This document shows, in pieces, positions 1-8,438 of a DNA stretch of 64,000 bases. Source of the stretch: Tabrizicola piscis (GTDB lineage Bacteria > Pseudomonadota > Alphaproteobacteria > Rhodobacterales > Rhodobacteraceae). The position numbers were made by a program, and so were the translations under genes. The stretch's first letter is position 1. Each line of letters starts with the position of its first letter. The DNA lies in contig NZ_CP034328.1 in assembly GCF_003940805.1 (NCBI RefSeq), positions 1,284,001 through 1,348,000 of the forward strand, in the 5' to 3' direction. The notes under the pieces are model-generated. The model worked only from the letters and a program-made list of their open reading frames with translations, was not told the origin of the DNA and did no database searches.

Positions 1-98
1 CGGTGGCTGATCGACTTGTCGCCCGGCACCTCGGCCACACCGCGCAGGGGACCCGACTTGCGGGCTTTCATCGGTTGCGCTTCACCATGGCCGGACAT
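1..98 (-). CDS. aroA: 3-phosphoshikimate 1-carboxyvinyltransferase (EPSP synthase), N-terminal fragment
   Basis: Only the first 32 codons are in the window; the rest lies beyond position 1. The reading frame starts at an ATG at 98 behind a good ribosome-binding site (AAGGAG about six bases upstream). Residues 24-32 read [15 protein letters not shown], the phosphoenolpyruvate/shikimate-phosphate binding signature that opens AroA proteins. The enzyme joins shikimate 3-phosphate to PEP in the chorismate pathway in the cytoplasm. It is the last visible gene of a minus-strand series after trmB, but a repeat hairpin lies between them, so it may have its own transcript. The assignment rests on this short motif alone. 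Confidence 0.85.
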   Translation of the reverse strand, partial: MSGHGEAQPMKARKSGPLRGVAEVPGDKSISH

Positions 99-199
99 CC
101 GTCTCTCCTTCACATTGCGCCCGCCTGATAGCGCAAGCTTCAGGCGCGGTCCATCACCTGCACTGCCTGCTCGGGCCGCACTGGCGGACCCTCCGGGGG

Positions 200-261
200 G
201 AGTATTTCGTAAAGAGCAATCACTGGGCAGAAGGCTTGGGATTGCTCCTTGGAAAATACTC
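200..261. repeat. Interrupted palindromic repeat, copy 1 (GAGTATTT family)
   Basis: The outer arms GAGTATTT and AAATACTC enclose inner arms GAGCAATC and GATTGCTC, giving a long interrupted hairpin. It is preceded by a CCGGGGGG run and its end overlaps the trmB stop codon. A second copy with the same outer and inner arm pattern lies at 5846-5891. In RNA it would fold between trmB and aroA, where it could end or stabilise the trmB transcript. Confidence 0.7.
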
Positions 262-961
262 AACCCTTTTGGTCACACCTGCGGAAGGTCAGGTAATGGG
301 GCGCCCGGCCTTCGCGCAGGGCCTTTTGTTCGTAGCGGGTGGAAAGCCAGTCATCCCACGCGCCGCCCTCGCCGGCCTGATGGACAAGATCGAAGCCGGC
401 GGGTGGCACTTCCTCCAGGGTCTGGCGGACATAGTCGGGAATGTCGGTCGCCACCCGGAATTCCGCCCCGGGGGCCATCTTGAGTGCCAGCGGCAAAAGG
501 TATTCCGGCGTCACGAAGCGGCGGCGGTGGTGGCGAGCCTTGGGCCATGGGTCGGGGTAGTTCAGGAACACCTTTGACAGGCAGCCATCCGGCAGCACGT
601 CAAACAGATCCCGCACGTCGCCGGGGTGGAGCCAGAGGTTCGCAACCCCCGCGCCCCGGATCTTGCCAAGCAGCATCGCGATGCCGTTCACGAAGGGCTC
701 GGCCCCGATCAGCGTGACGCCGGGATTCGCGGCGGCCATATGCACCAGATGCTCGCCGCCGCCAAATCCGACCTCCAACCAGAGCGGACCCTTGGCAAAG
801 CCAAGGTCCAGCGGGGAGCGCGACGGGTTATCCTCCCGCGTGACCCCGCGCAGGGTCAGGGGGCCAAGGTCTTCGGCCAGATAGTCCTTCTGGCTGGCGC
901 GCAGGGTCTTGCCCCGGATACGGCCATAGAAATTGCGTTGGGTGGGGAGGGGGTCGGTCAT
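260..961 (-). CDS. trmB: tRNA (guanine-N7-)-methyltransferase
   Basis: A 233-residue protein of usual TrmB length that methylates G46 in the variable loop of tRNAs using S-adenosylmethionine. The SAM-binding loop [10 protein letters not shown] is at residues 63-72 and the family signature [15 protein letters not shown] spans 134-148. The ATG at 961 has no strong ribosome-binding site. It lies 33 bases after the YdcZ-type transporter and downstream of metK, whose product supplies its cofactor, so all three are probably cotranscribed. The stop codon falls inside a repeat hairpin. The family assignment is firm. Confidence 0.95.
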   Translation of the reverse strand: MTDPLPTQRNFYGRIRGKTLRASQKDYLAEDLGPLTLRGVTREDNPSRSPLDLGFAKGPLWLEVGFGGGEHLVHMAAANPGVTLIGAEPFVNGIAMLLGKIRGAGVANLWLHPGDVRDLFDVLPDGCLSKVFLNYPDPWPKARHHRRRFVTPEYLLPLALKMAPGAEFRVATDIPDYVRQTLEEVPPAGFDLVHQAGEGGAWDDWLSTRYEQKALREGRAPHYLTFRRCDQKG

Positions 962-994
962 GGGCTGGCGGGGTAAGCCAGGCCCGCGCTCCGG

Positions 995-1432
995 TCAAGC
1001 CCGCTGGATCAGGACCAACCCGCCGGCCATCGCGAGGATCCCGGCCAGCCGCTGCAGGTTCATCGACACAACCCGCGCGCCGAACAGGCCGAAATGGTCG
1101 ATCACCGCCGCCGCGACCATCTGGCCGAGGAGGACACAGAATATCGCATTCCCGACGCCAAAGCGCGGGGCGATCCAGGTGATCGACAGGAGGTAAAAGG
1201 CCATCAGCACCCCGGCCAAGAGCAGCCACAGCGGCTGCGCCGACACCAGTGCCAGCGCACGGGCCTGACCGGTCGCGGCCACGGCGACGACCGCCACCAC
1301 CAGCGCTACCGACATGGCAACCACGCCCGCTGCCATTGGTGCGCCGATCCGGCCGCCAAGCTGGGCGTTCAGCGCGGCGAGGATCGGAATTCCCACCCCC
1401 GCCGCCAGCATGATGCCCGCATCGCGCAGCAT
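995..1432 (-). CDS. DMT-superfamily membrane transporter, YdcZ/DUF606 family
   Basis: About 145 residues, almost entirely hydrophobic, with four to five predicted transmembrane segments, matching the short half-size DUF606 proteins of the drug/metabolite transporter superfamily. Substrate is unknown; family members are inner-membrane proteins thought to act as dimers. The start chosen is the ATG at 1432, which overlaps the metK stop as TGATG, implying translational coupling. A longer in-frame start at 1477 would lie inside metK and adds a non-hydrophobic tail, so it is less likely. Position between metK and trmB suggests only cotranscription, not a shared function. Confidence 0.8.
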   Translation of the reverse strand: MLRDAGIMLAAGVGIPILAALNAQLGGRIGAPMAAGVVAMSVALVVAVVAVAATGQARALALVSAQPLWLLLAGVLMAFYLLSITWIAPRFGVGNAIFCVLLGQMVAAAVIDHFGLFGARVVSMNLQRLAGILAMAGGLVLIQRA

Positions 1433-2610
1433 CAGACCGCTTTCTTCAACGCCTCGACAAGGTCCGTCCGTTCCCACGAGAACCCGCCATCCGCCTCAGG
1501 CGCGCGGCCAAAGTGGCCGTAGGCCGAGGTGCGGGAATAGATCGGGCGGTTCAGGTCAAGATGCGTGCGGATGCCGCGCGGAGTCAGGTCCATCACCTCG
1601 GCGACGGCCTTTTCGATCACTGAGTCGGGCACCTTGCCGGTGCCGTGGGTATCCACATAGATCGACAGCGGCTTGGCCACGCCGATCGCATAGGAAACCT
1701 GCAGAGTGCAACGTTCTGCCAGCCCCGCCGCGACCACGTTCTTGGCCAGGTAGCGCGCGGCGTAAGCGGCGGAGCGGTCGACCTTGGTCGGGTCCTTGCC
1801 GGAAAACGCGCCGCCACCATGGGGGGCGGCCCCGCCATAGGTGTCCACGATGATCTTGCGCCCGGTCAGGCCCGCGTCACCATCCGGGCCGCCGATCACG
1901 AAAGTACCGGTCGGGTTCACATGCCATTCGGTTTTCCGGGTGATCCAGCCTTCGGGCAGGATTTCACGGATATAGGGCTCCACGATCTTGCGGATCACCT
2001 TGGAGGTCTGGCGCTTGGACGTGTGCTGGGTCGACAGCACGATCGAGGTGACTTCGACCGGCTTGCCATTGGCATAGCGCAGCGTCAGCTGGCTTTTCGC
2101 ATCCGGCCCAAGGGTGGGTTCGGCGCCGGATTTCCGCGCCTCGGTCAGGCGGCGCAGGATCGCGTGGGCATAGTGGATCGGGGCTGGCATATACTCGGCC
2201 GTTTCCAGCGTGGCATAGCCGAACATGATCCCCTGATCGCCCGCGCCATCCTTGTCGACGCCCTGCGCGATATGCGCCGATTGTTCGTGCAGGTAGTTGT
2301 GGACCTTGATCTTTTCCCAGTGAAACTTCTTCTGCTCATAGCCGATGTCGCGCACGCAGTCGCGCACGATCCCGTCGATCCGGGACATCATGCCATGGGT
2401 CGCCTCTTTCGAGGACAGGCCCACCTCGCCGCCCACGACCACGCGGTTCGTGGTGGCGAAGGTCTCGCAGGCAACGCGGGCGTTGGGTTCTTCCGTCAGG
2501 AAGGCGTCAAGGACGGCATCCGAGATGCGGTCGCAAACCTTGTCGGGGTGGCCTTCCGAGACGGACTCGGAAGTGAAGACATAATCTTGGCGGCCAGTCG
2601 CGGTGTTCAT
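1432..2610 (-). CDS. metK: S-adenosylmethionine synthetase
   Basis: A 392-residue enzyme of normal family length that makes S-adenosylmethionine from methionine and ATP. The N-terminus carries the [14 protein letters not shown] signature and the middle has [12 protein letters not shown] and [14 protein letters not shown], typical MetK motifs. The ATG at 2610 is preceded by GGAG at a suitable distance; the longer frame to 2706 has no MetK similarity and would overlap lnt, so it was rejected. The GGAG is part of a SAM/SAH riboswitch, so ligand binding would hide the ribosome-binding site and give feedback control by the product. Its stop overlaps the next start. Confidence 0.97.
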   Translation of the reverse strand: MNTATGRQDYVFTSESVSEGHPDKVCDRISDAVLDAFLTEEPNARVACETFATTNRVVVGGEVGLSSKEATHGMMSRIDGIVRDCVRDIGYEQKKFHWEKIKVHNYLHEQSAHIAQGVDKDGAGDQGIMFGYATLETAEYMPAPIHYAHAILRRLTEARKSGAEPTLGPDAKSQLTLRYANGKPVEVTSIVLSTQHTSKRQTSKVIRKIVEPYIREILPEGWITRKTEWHVNPTGTFVIGGPDGDAGLTGRKIIVDTYGGAAPHGGGAFSGKDPTKVDRSAAYAARYLAKNVVAAGLAERCTLQVSYAIGVAKPLSIYVDTHGTGKVPDSVIEKAVAEVMDLTPRGIRTHLDLNRPIYSRTSAYGHFGRAPEADGGFSWERTDLVEALKKAV

Positions 2611-2617
2611 TGGGAAA

Positions 2618-2664
2618 GTGCTCCGTTGGTGCAAACCCGCCACGCCAGGAAGCCGTTGTGGGGG
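2618..2664 (-). promoter_or_regulatory. SAM/SAH riboswitch in the metK leader
   Basis: On the minus strand the leader shows a CCAC/GTGG stem (2661-2640) enclosing AACGGCTTCCTGGC, followed by GGAGCAC (2624-2618) that doubles as the metK ribosome-binding site. The GCTTCC of the loop can pair with GGAGC to form the pseudoknot of the SAM/SAH class. That class is known from Rhodobacterales metK leaders and binds both SAM and S-adenosylhomocysteine. Assigned from remembered consensus, not a covariance search. Confidence 0.85.
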
Positions 2665-2702
2665 ATCAAGATGCCATCCCCTAGACGGCAGGGCGCAGGC
2701 CG

Positions 2703-4208
2703 TCAATGCCCGCCAGCGCGCGTCCGGCGCAAGGCCAGCAGGGCGAGGCCCGCCAGCAACAGCAGGACCGGCCCGTCACCGAACCGCGCATAGGGCGTGG
2801 GCGGCAGTGCGCCGGGAATGGCGGTGTCCAGCACCCCCATCGTGCCGAAGGGCAACTGGTCCAGCACGCGGCCCCGGGCATCAATCACCGCCGTGACTCC
2901 GGTATTGGCCACGCGCAAAAGCGGCAGACCCTGCTCCACCGCCCGCAGCCGGGCCTGGGCGAAGTGCTGGAACGGCCCGGTCCAGACCCCGAACCACGCG
3001 TCATTGGTGATCTGCAGCATCCAGTCCGCACGTTCGGGGGCTGCGTTCACCAGACGGGGGAAGACCGCCTCATAGCAGATCAGCGGCAGGACGCGGCCAA
3101 GCGGGCCAAGATCAAGGACCATCGGCCCCGGCCCGGCCGAATAGGTGGCCCCGGACTGGGCGGCAAAGGCCGTGATCCCGAACCAGCGATAGGCCAGATC
3201 GCCGAAGGGAAAATATTCGCCGAATGGCACCAGATGGTGCTTGTCATACCGGGTCAGTTCGTCCCCCGTCCCCTCCAGCACGCGCAGGCTGTTGTAATTG
3301 CGCCCCGCCTCCTCACGCTGGATGCCAAGCGCGACCGGGCGGCCCTGGCTGGCCCGGGCCACCATGCCGGCCACGGAGGGGGCGTATTCCAGCATATAGG
3401 GCACCGCGGTTTCGGGCCAGATCGTCAGATCGGCCACCTGCCCCTCGGCGGTCAGGGCGAGGAGGCGGCCAAGATGCTCATCCGCCAATGCCTGATCCCA
3501 CTTGAGCGCCTGCTCGGCATTCGGCTGAACAAGGCGGACGGTCCCCGCAGGCCCCTCGGGCAAGGGCGCGGACAGACGCCAGTGCCCCGCCGCAGCCACC
3601 ACTGCCAGCAGCAGGGCCGCCCCGACCAAGCCCCTGCCCCGCCACAGAACCGGCAGGGCCGCGGCAAGGACCGTGACCAGCGTCAATCCGGACGGCCCAA
3701 GTGCTGCGGCCAGTTGGTCCACCGGCGTGCCGATCCAGACATGCCCGACCATCGACCAAGGGAAGCCGGTCAGCACTACCCCTCGCAGACCTTCAAGCGC
3801 GGTGAAGGTGGCGACAAATCCCAGCGCAGGGACCGGCATCCGCCACGCGACAGCCGCCGCCACCGCCCAGAACAGGCCAAGCCCGGCGGACAGGATCACC
3901 ACCGCAAAGGGTGCCATCCAGCCATGCCGGGCGATGTCGATCAGGAACGGCTCGACAATCCAGGACAGCGCCAGCCCAAAATGCCCGGTCCCGGCGGCAA
4001 GGCCCAGCCAGAAGGCAGCGCGGCTTCCTTCGGCAAGACAGACCAGCCAGACCAGACCGGCCAAACCGGCCAAGCTCGCCCACCAGAACCCTATCGGGGC
4101 CTGCCCAAGCGCGATGACCGCCCCAAGGCCGAACGCCAGAAGCAACCGACGCCATCCGTAAAGCCGCAGCCCGGCACGACCCGGACTGCCTTGCAAGCTG
4201 TCAGCCAA
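2703..4208 (-). CDS. lnt: Apolipoprotein N-acyltransferase
   Basis: A 501-residue inner-membrane enzyme that adds the third acyl chain to the N-terminal cysteine of lipoproteins. About residues 20-205 are hydrophobic with six or more membrane segments; the rest is the periplasmic nitrilase domain. The catalytic triad is visible as E266 (WPETAVPY), K323 ([12 protein letters not shown]) and C378 (ICYEAVFPR). The only plausible start is TTG at 4208, one codon after the corC stop and in the same frame, which suggests translational coupling to corC. It serves the several lipoproteins in this window. Confidence 0.95.
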   Translation of the reverse strand: MADSLQGSPGRAGLRLYGWRRLLLAFGLGAVIALGQAPIGFWWASLAGLAGLVWLVCLAEGSRAAFWLGLAAGTGHFGLALSWIVEPFLIDIARHGWMAPFAVVILSAGLGLFWAVAAAVAWRMPVPALGFVATFTALEGLRGVVLTGFPWSMVGHVWIGTPVDQLAAALGPSGLTLVTVLAAALPVLWRGRGLVGAALLLAVVAAAGHWRLSAPLPEGPAGTVRLVQPNAEQALKWDQALADEHLGRLLALTAEGQVADLTIWPETAVPYMLEYAPSVAGMVARASQGRPVALGIQREEAGRNYNSLRVLEGTGDELTRYDKHHLVPFGEYFPFGDLAYRWFGITAFAAQSGATYSAGPGPMVLDLGPLGRVLPLICYEAVFPRLVNAAPERADWMLQITNDAWFGVWTGPFQHFAQARLRAVEQGLPLLRVANTGVTAVIDARGRVLDQLPFGTMGVLDTAIPGALPPTPYARFGDGPVLLLLAGLALLALRRTRAGGH

Positions 4209-4211
4209 GGC

Positions 4212-5126
4212 TCATGCCGCGCTTGCCCCGATCACCGGCAGACGCACGCGCAGCCGCTTGATCCGGCGCGGGTCGGCATCGACGATTTCAAACTGCACAC
4301 CACTTTCGTGGTCCACAACTTCCCCCCGCGCAGGAACCCGGCCCGACCGCAGAAAGACCAGACCGCCCAGCGTGTCGATTTCCTCATCCTCTTCGCCGGT
4401 GCGCAGGGCGATGCCAAGGGCGGCCTCGATCTCTTCCAGCGGCGCGGTCGATTGCGCCAGAATCACCCCCGGCTTTTCTTCCTTCCACAGCGCGCCTTCA
4501 TCCTCGTCATGCTCATCTTCGATCTCGCCGATCACGGTTTCGATCAGGTCCTCGATGGTGACCAGCCCATCGACCCCGCCATATTCGTCGATCACCAGCG
4601 CCATGTGGACGCGTTCCTTTTGCATCTTCTGCAATAGAACCCCGGTCGGCATCGAGGGCGGCGCATACAGGATCGGGCGCAAGAGCCGCTTCAGACTGAA
4701 CCGGCCGCTGGCCCCGAACCCATGCTGCAGCGCAAGGTCCTTGAGCAGGACCAGGCCCTGCGGATGGTCCAACGTGCCCTTGTAGACCGGAACCCGGCTG
4801 AAACCATGTTCGCGGAAAACCTCGACCAGTTCCTCCTTGCCGATGTCCAGGGGCACAGCCACGATCTCGGCCTTGGGCATCGCCACATCGTCCACCCGCA
4901 TTCGGCGCAGCGCGCCAAGGCCGGGTGCCAGGCTCCCAGACCCCGCAACGGCCGAGGCCGCCCCAGCCGAATCGGGGGCTGACGCGTCGGAATCGTCCGA
5001 AGATGTGGTGAAGGCGGAGAGGAGTCGCCCGAAAAACCCACGCTGGGGGGTTTCTGGCGGAGGTTCATCAGTCAAGCCGTCTTGCGCGCCCTGCGCCGCG
5101 GCTGACCCGTCGATGCTACTGCCCAT
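4212..5126 (-). CDS. corC: CorC/HlyC-type CBS-domain protein
   Basis: A 304-residue cytoplasmic protein with an acidic, low-complexity N-terminus (1-75), two CBS domains (about 90-215) including ALVIDEYGGVDGLVTIEDLIE, and a C-terminal transporter-associated domain (about 225-295). CorC-type proteins are linked to magnesium and cobalt efflux, but the exact activity of cytoplasmic CorC is unsettled. The ATG at 5126 has an AAAGGA ribosome-binding site. It sits between ybeY and lnt in the widely conserved phoH-ybeY-corC-lnt order. The only unusual point is the long N-terminal extension ahead of the first CBS domain. Confidence 0.93.
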   Translation of the reverse strand: MGSSIDGSAAAQGAQDGLTDEPPPETPQRGFFGRLLSAFTTSSDDSDASAPDSAGAASAVAGSGSLAPGLGALRRMRVDDVAMPKAEIVAVPLDIGKEELVEVFREHGFSRVPVYKGTLDHPQGLVLLKDLALQHGFGASGRFSLKRLLRPILYAPPSMPTGVLLQKMQKERVHMALVIDEYGGVDGLVTIEDLIETVIGEIEDEHDEDEGALWKEEKPGVILAQSTAPLEEIEAALGIALRTGEEDEEIDTLGGLVFLRSGRVPARGEVVDHESGVQFEIVDADPRRIKRLRVRLPVIGASAA

Positions 5127-5167
5127 GGTTCCTTTGTCCTGAAAACACCCGTCCGGCGGGTGCCGCG

Positions 5168-5671
5168 CTAATATGGGTCAGAAACCCCAAGGCTGGCAAG
5201 TATCCGCACTTCAAGCGCCTCCATTAGCGCGGCATCCGGCTCTTCGACATGGTCATGACCCAGAAGATGCAACACCGCATGCACCAGAAGATGCGTCACA
5301 TGATCCGGCATGGTCTTGCCTTGCGCCTCGGCCTCGCTGGCGCAGGTTTCCCAGGCGATGGCGATATCCCCCAGAAAACAGGGGTCCTCCACCGGACCGG
5401 GTTCGGGAAGATCGGGGGCACCGCCGATGACTTCCGCCCCCCGTTCCTCGGACGGCCAGCTCAGCACATTGGTGGGCTGGGGCTTGCCCCGGAAATCGGC
5501 ATTCAACCCGGCAATGCGCGCGTCATCGCAGCCCATGACGGAAAGGGCGTACCCATCGGGCACCAACCCAAGCCCGACAAGGGCCGCGCGCCCGGCACGC
5601 TCCGCCAGCGCGTCAAGGCCAAAGCCGTCCCAGCGCGCCTCCTCAATGACCGTGTCGACCAGATTGCCCAT
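5168..5671 (-). CDS. ybeY: Endoribonuclease YbeY (16S rRNA maturation)
   Basis: About 167 residues. The zinc-binding signature HLLVHAVLHLLGHDH places metal ligands at H131, H135 and H141 when counted from the ATG at 5671. YbeY acts in 16S rRNA 3'-end processing and ribosome quality control in the cytoplasm. A start four codons earlier (5683) is also possible; neither has a convincing ribosome-binding site. It is 41 bases before corC. The 330 bases upstream, towards phoH, hold a series of hairpins, so ybeY may be less tightly coupled to phoH than in many relatives. Confidence 0.95.
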   Translation of the reverse strand: MGNLVDTVIEEARWDGFGLDALAERAGRAALVGLGLVPDGYALSVMGCDDARIAGLNADFRGKPQPTNVLSWPSEERGAEVIGGAPDLPEPGPVEDPCFLGDIAIAWETCASEAEAQGKTMPDHVTHLLVHAVLHLLGHDHVEEPDAALMEALEVRILASLGVSDPY

Positions 5672-5780
5672 GCAGCAGGCCATACCCTGCGGTCACCGCC
5701 CGCTCAACCCCGTCGGGCGGTTTTCCAGACGGTCGGTTTTCCAGTAGGGCGCATGCGCGCAAGCCTTTCACCTTGCCTCT

Positions 5781-5956
5781 GGCGCGCGAAGACGCGCGCC
5801 AACCGGCTGCGGCCGATGGGGGCATTCTGCCCCCAAACCCCCTGAGAGTATTTGGCAAAGAGCAAGCGCATTTGCTCATTTCCAAATACTCCGGGGAGCT
5901 CGAGGGGCGGCGCCCCTCGTCAGCCTCACAACCGCGCATCTTCGCGCGGTTGTGAG
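5781..5956. repeat. Row of five consecutive hairpins between phoH and ybeY
   Basis: The 331-base gap 5672-6002 has no gene but contains perfect inverted repeats one after another: GGCGCGC/GCGCGCC at 5781-5800, GGGGGCA/TGCCCCC at 5818-5834, the GAGTATTT repeat at 5846-5891, CGAGGGGC/GCCCCTCG at 5901-5919, and a 13-base-pair stem (CTCACAACCGCGC with loop ATCTTC) at 5925-5956. None is followed by a T-run on either strand. They look like a patchwork of intergenic repeats that would be transcribed between phoH and ybeY. Confidence 0.75.
5846..5891. repeat. Interrupted palindromic repeat, copy 2 (GAGTATTT family)
   Basis: Outer arms GAGTATTTGG and CCAAATACTC enclose AGAGCAA and TTGCTC around a short loop, followed by CCGGGGAGC. 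Arms, spacing order and the neighbouring CCGGGG run match the copy at 200-261, so the two belong to one family of dispersed intergenic repeats. This copy is shorter and more symmetrical. Confidence 0.75.
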
Positions 5957-6002
5957 AGAGAAGGCTTGCGGCGGCACGCCGCTCCGCGAGAAAACCGCCG
6001 GA

Positions 6003-7019
6003 TCAGCCGGTGCTTTCGTCCGCTTCGTAGGCGCCGATGATGCGGGCGACAAGCGGGTGGCGCACGACGTCTTTCGCCGTGAAATAGTTGAAGCTGACCC
6101 CCTTGACGCCCCGCAGGATCCGCTCGGCCTCGGCCAGACCGGAGGGGGTACCGCGCGGCAGGTCAACCTGGGTGCGGTCGCCAGTCACCACCATCCGGCT
6201 GCCTTCGCCCAGACGGGTCAGGAACATCTTCATCTGCATCGCTGTCGCGTTCTGGGCTTCGTCCAGCACCACGAAAGCGTTGGACAGCGTCCGCCCGCGC
6301 ATGAAGGCCAGCGGCGCAATCTCGATCCGCTTTTCCTCAAGCAGCTTCTGCACCTGTTTCGACGGCAGGAAATCGTTCAGCGCGTCATAAAGCGGCTGCA
6401 TGTAGGGATCGACCTTCTCCTTCATGTCGCCGGGAAGGAAGCCAAGCCGTTCGCCCGCTTCGACCGCAGGGCGCGACAGGATGATCTTTTCCACCGCGCC
6501 CGAGATGAACATCGTCACCCCGACCGCCACCGCGAGATAGGTCTTGCCCGTGCCGGCCGGGCCGATCCCGAAGCCCAGTTCATTGGCGAACAGATTGGCG
6601 ACATAGGCCTTCTGCGCCTCGGTCCGCGGCTCGATCGGTTTCTTCCGGGTGCGCAATTCCATCCCGGTGGAGAACAGCTCGATCTGTTCGGCGCCCTCGG
6701 CATCGCCCACCGGGCGACCCATGCGGAGCGCCCCGTCGATATCGCCGGCCACCACGCCGCGCCCCGATTCGAGCCGTGCGTAAAGCGACCGAAGAACTGC
6801 CGCCGCCTGTTCGCGTGACGCCTTGTCGCCGATTACGGCCAGACGGTTGCCGCGTCGCAGGATGTGCACCCCCATCTGGTGTTCGATCTGCGCGAGATTG
6901 CGGTCAAATTCGCCGCAAAGATCGATCAGCAATCGGTTGTCCGGGAATTCGAGGAGAGTTTCCACAATATCCTCGGCGGCAGTCCGGTTTGGCGGGGGGG
7001 TCAGCGCGCTGATGCCCAA
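6003..7019 (-). CDS. phoH: PhoH-family P-loop ATPase
   Basis: A 338-residue cytoplasmic ATPase. The Walker A motif GPAGTGKT is at residues 153-160, the Walker B region reads VVLDEAQN, and the PhoH signature ILSRPAVEAGERLGFLPGD follows the P-loop. The N-terminal 100 residues resemble the KH-like region common in this family, which suggests RNA binding; PhoH proteins next to ybeY are thought to work in RNA metabolism. The start is a TTG at 7019 with a near-perfect AAGGAG six bases upstream. It heads the conserved phoH-ybeY-corC-lnt series. Confidence 0.95.
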   Translation of the reverse strand: MGISALTPPPNRTAAEDIVETLLEFPDNRLLIDLCGEFDRNLAQIEHQMGVHILRRGNRLAVIGDKASREQAAAVLRSLYARLESGRGVVAGDIDGALRMGRPVGDAEGAEQIELFSTGMELRTRKKPIEPRTEAQKAYVANLFANELGFGIGPAGTGKTYLAVAVGVTMFISGAVEKIILSRPAVEAGERLGFLPGDMKEKVDPYMQPLYDALNDFLPSKQVQKLLEEKRIEIAPLAFMRGRTLSNAFVVLDEAQNATAMQMKMFLTRLGEGSRMVVTGDRTQVDLPRGTPSGLAEAERILRGVKGVSFNYFTAKDVVRHPLVARIIGAYEADESTG

Positions 7020-7211
7020 CGGGCGCTCCTTATGTTAAGGGCCTTGGCACCAAGACTGCCGCCGGCCACGTCATCTGGCAAGCGAAACCCGCTGCCTACA
7101 CCAAGTCTTGTGCGGATTGGTGCAGATTTTGTGACGAAAGCCCATCCGTTGGGCCTGCTGACGGGATGCCAGCACAGGGCGGGATGCGCGGGCAACCGGA
7201 TTTCGGCGCTG

Positions 7212-7244
7212 AAAAAAGGGGGGCTCGGCTGTGCTGCCCCCCTT
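7212..7244 (-). terminator. Rho-independent terminator after the 7270-7692 gene
   Basis: On the minus strand a GGGGGG/CCCCCC stem (7242-7218) with a 13-base loop is followed by six T residues (7217-7212). It lies 26 bases after the stop of the small lipoprotein gene and before phoH, so it separates the two minus-strand units. Confidence 0.8.
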
Positions 7245-7269
7245 CCGATCCTGTCAGCCTGAAAGCCCG

Positions 7270-7692
7270 TCAGTCGGCGGAATGTCCCGAGGCCGGGCCT
7301 GAAACCCGATCCCTGACACCTGCATCCGACGTTTCATAAACCCCAAGGACCGTGCCCGGGGGATATTTGCCGTCGCAAATCGGCAATCCGGTCTTGGGGT
7401 CGAAACGTGGCGAGGAATAGCCCTCGATCCCGTCGTCGATGATCCAGACCTGGCATCCGTCGGGGTCATAGGCGATGGCCGCCTCGCCATCGACAAGGCC
7501 CACATCGTCGCGGCCATAATCCTCGGACGTGGCGATGATGGAATCCGGGCCGGAATAGGGAACCGTGCCCTCAAACCCTTCGATCAGGCCGCCACAGCCC
7601 GACAGGCCGGTTGCCAGAACCAGCGCCAACCCGATGTTCAGGCCCCGCCGGGGGGCCGTGGAAGACATGAGTGTTTCATCTGCAAGCGTCAT
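7270..7692 (-). CDS. Small putative lipoprotein related to its neighbour
   Basis: About 140 residues with a hydrophobic stretch ending in the lipobox LSGC, so it is probably lipidated and envelope-bound. Residues near 75-110 contain a cysteine-bearing module with the pattern DGC, W, EGY, PR, DPKTG, P, C. The same pattern occurs in the OmpA-like protein encoded just upstream (7698-8261), so the two are partial paralogues. The ATG at 7692 has AAGAAGG at a fair distance; an ATG eight codons later (about 7668) would give a more typical signal sequence. Only five bases separate it from the upstream gene. Function unknown. Confidence 0.75.
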   Translation of the reverse strand: MTLADETLMSSTAPRRGLNIGLALVLATGLSGCGGLIEGFEGTVPYSGPDSIIATSEDYGRDDVGLVDGEAAIAYDPDGCQVWIIDDGIEGYSSPRFDPKTGLPICDGKYPPGTVLGVYETSDAGVRDRVSGPASGHSAD

Positions 7693-7697
7693 CGCAT

Positions 7698-8261
7698 TCA
7701 GCCCTTCTTGCAGAGAACTTCGACACGGCGGTTCTTCGCCATGCCGGATGCCGTACCATTCGACGCGACCGGCTGGCTTTCCCCAAACCCTGCCTCGCTG
7801 TCGACCACAGCGCCAACCGACCGGGCGACGGCGGCCACTGTCGCGGCCCGTGCCTCGGACAAAGCCTGATTGTCGGCGTCCGATCCGCGGCTGTCGGTAT
7901 GCCCGGCGATGGCGTACGAGAAGGCGTCGGACTGACGGAAGAAGGTCTCAAGCGCCTCACGCCCCGAGGCCGTCAGATCGGCGCTGGCCGTGGCAAAGAA
8001 GGTATCCGCGCTTTCCGTCAGGCAGCTGGTCTGCTTCAGGCAGACCGGCTTGCCAGTCTTGGGATCGCGGCGCGGCACCATGTAGCCTTCGGTGCCACCG
8101 TCGGCCCACCAGTGCTGGCAGCCGTCCGCATCAATCCAGACGCCCCATTCGATCTTGCCGGCCACCGACGCATCCTGTGCCGCGGCCATGGTTCCAGCCA
8201 TCAGTCCCGCGCATGCGATGGCCGCCACGACGCCATGTCGCAGCATGTTGCCCATCTTCAT
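7698..8261 (-). CDS. OmpA-domain envelope protein
   Basis: About 187 residues with a signal peptide (about 1-28, ending AAAQ), then a small cysteine module (DGCQHW, EGYMVPR, DPKTGKPVC) and a C-terminal OmpA-like peptidoglycan-binding domain with AIAGHTDSRGSD, NQALSEARA and KNRRVEV. Such domains hold periplasmic or outer-membrane proteins to the cell wall. The ATG at 8261 follows GGGGAG by about ten bases; a start at 8279 would put extra residues before the signal peptide. It is cotranscribed with the lipoprotein gene that follows, which shares its cysteine module. Partner and exact role are unknown. Confidence 0.85.
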   Translation of the reverse strand: MKMGNMLRHGVVAAIACAGLMAGTMAAAQDASVAGKIEWGVWIDADGCQHWWADGGTEGYMVPRRDPKTGKPVCLKQTSCLTESADTFFATASADLTASGREALETFFRQSDAFSYAIAGHTDSRGSDADNQALSEARAATVAAVARSVGAVVDSEAGFGESQPVASNGTASGMAKNRRVEVLCKKG

Positions 8262-8438
8262 TTGTGACAGTCTCCCCATACCTCAGGACGCGGCCCAAGC
8301 TTGCCGCCTCCGTCAGCACCGAGGTAAAGCAGAGGAACCTTCGCAACGCGACGGCTTTCCTGCGCGGAAGACGCGTTTTCGGTCGATCCCAAGCGGAAAT
8401 CGTGGCCCGTTATGCCAATCTGCAACAGTCGAAATCGG

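Noticed and set aside
2706..4637. A 643-codon open frame on the plus strand opposite lnt and corC
   Set aside because: It is proline-, glutamine- and arginine-rich without any domain, and it mirrors two well-identified genes; long antisense frames are expected at this GC content.
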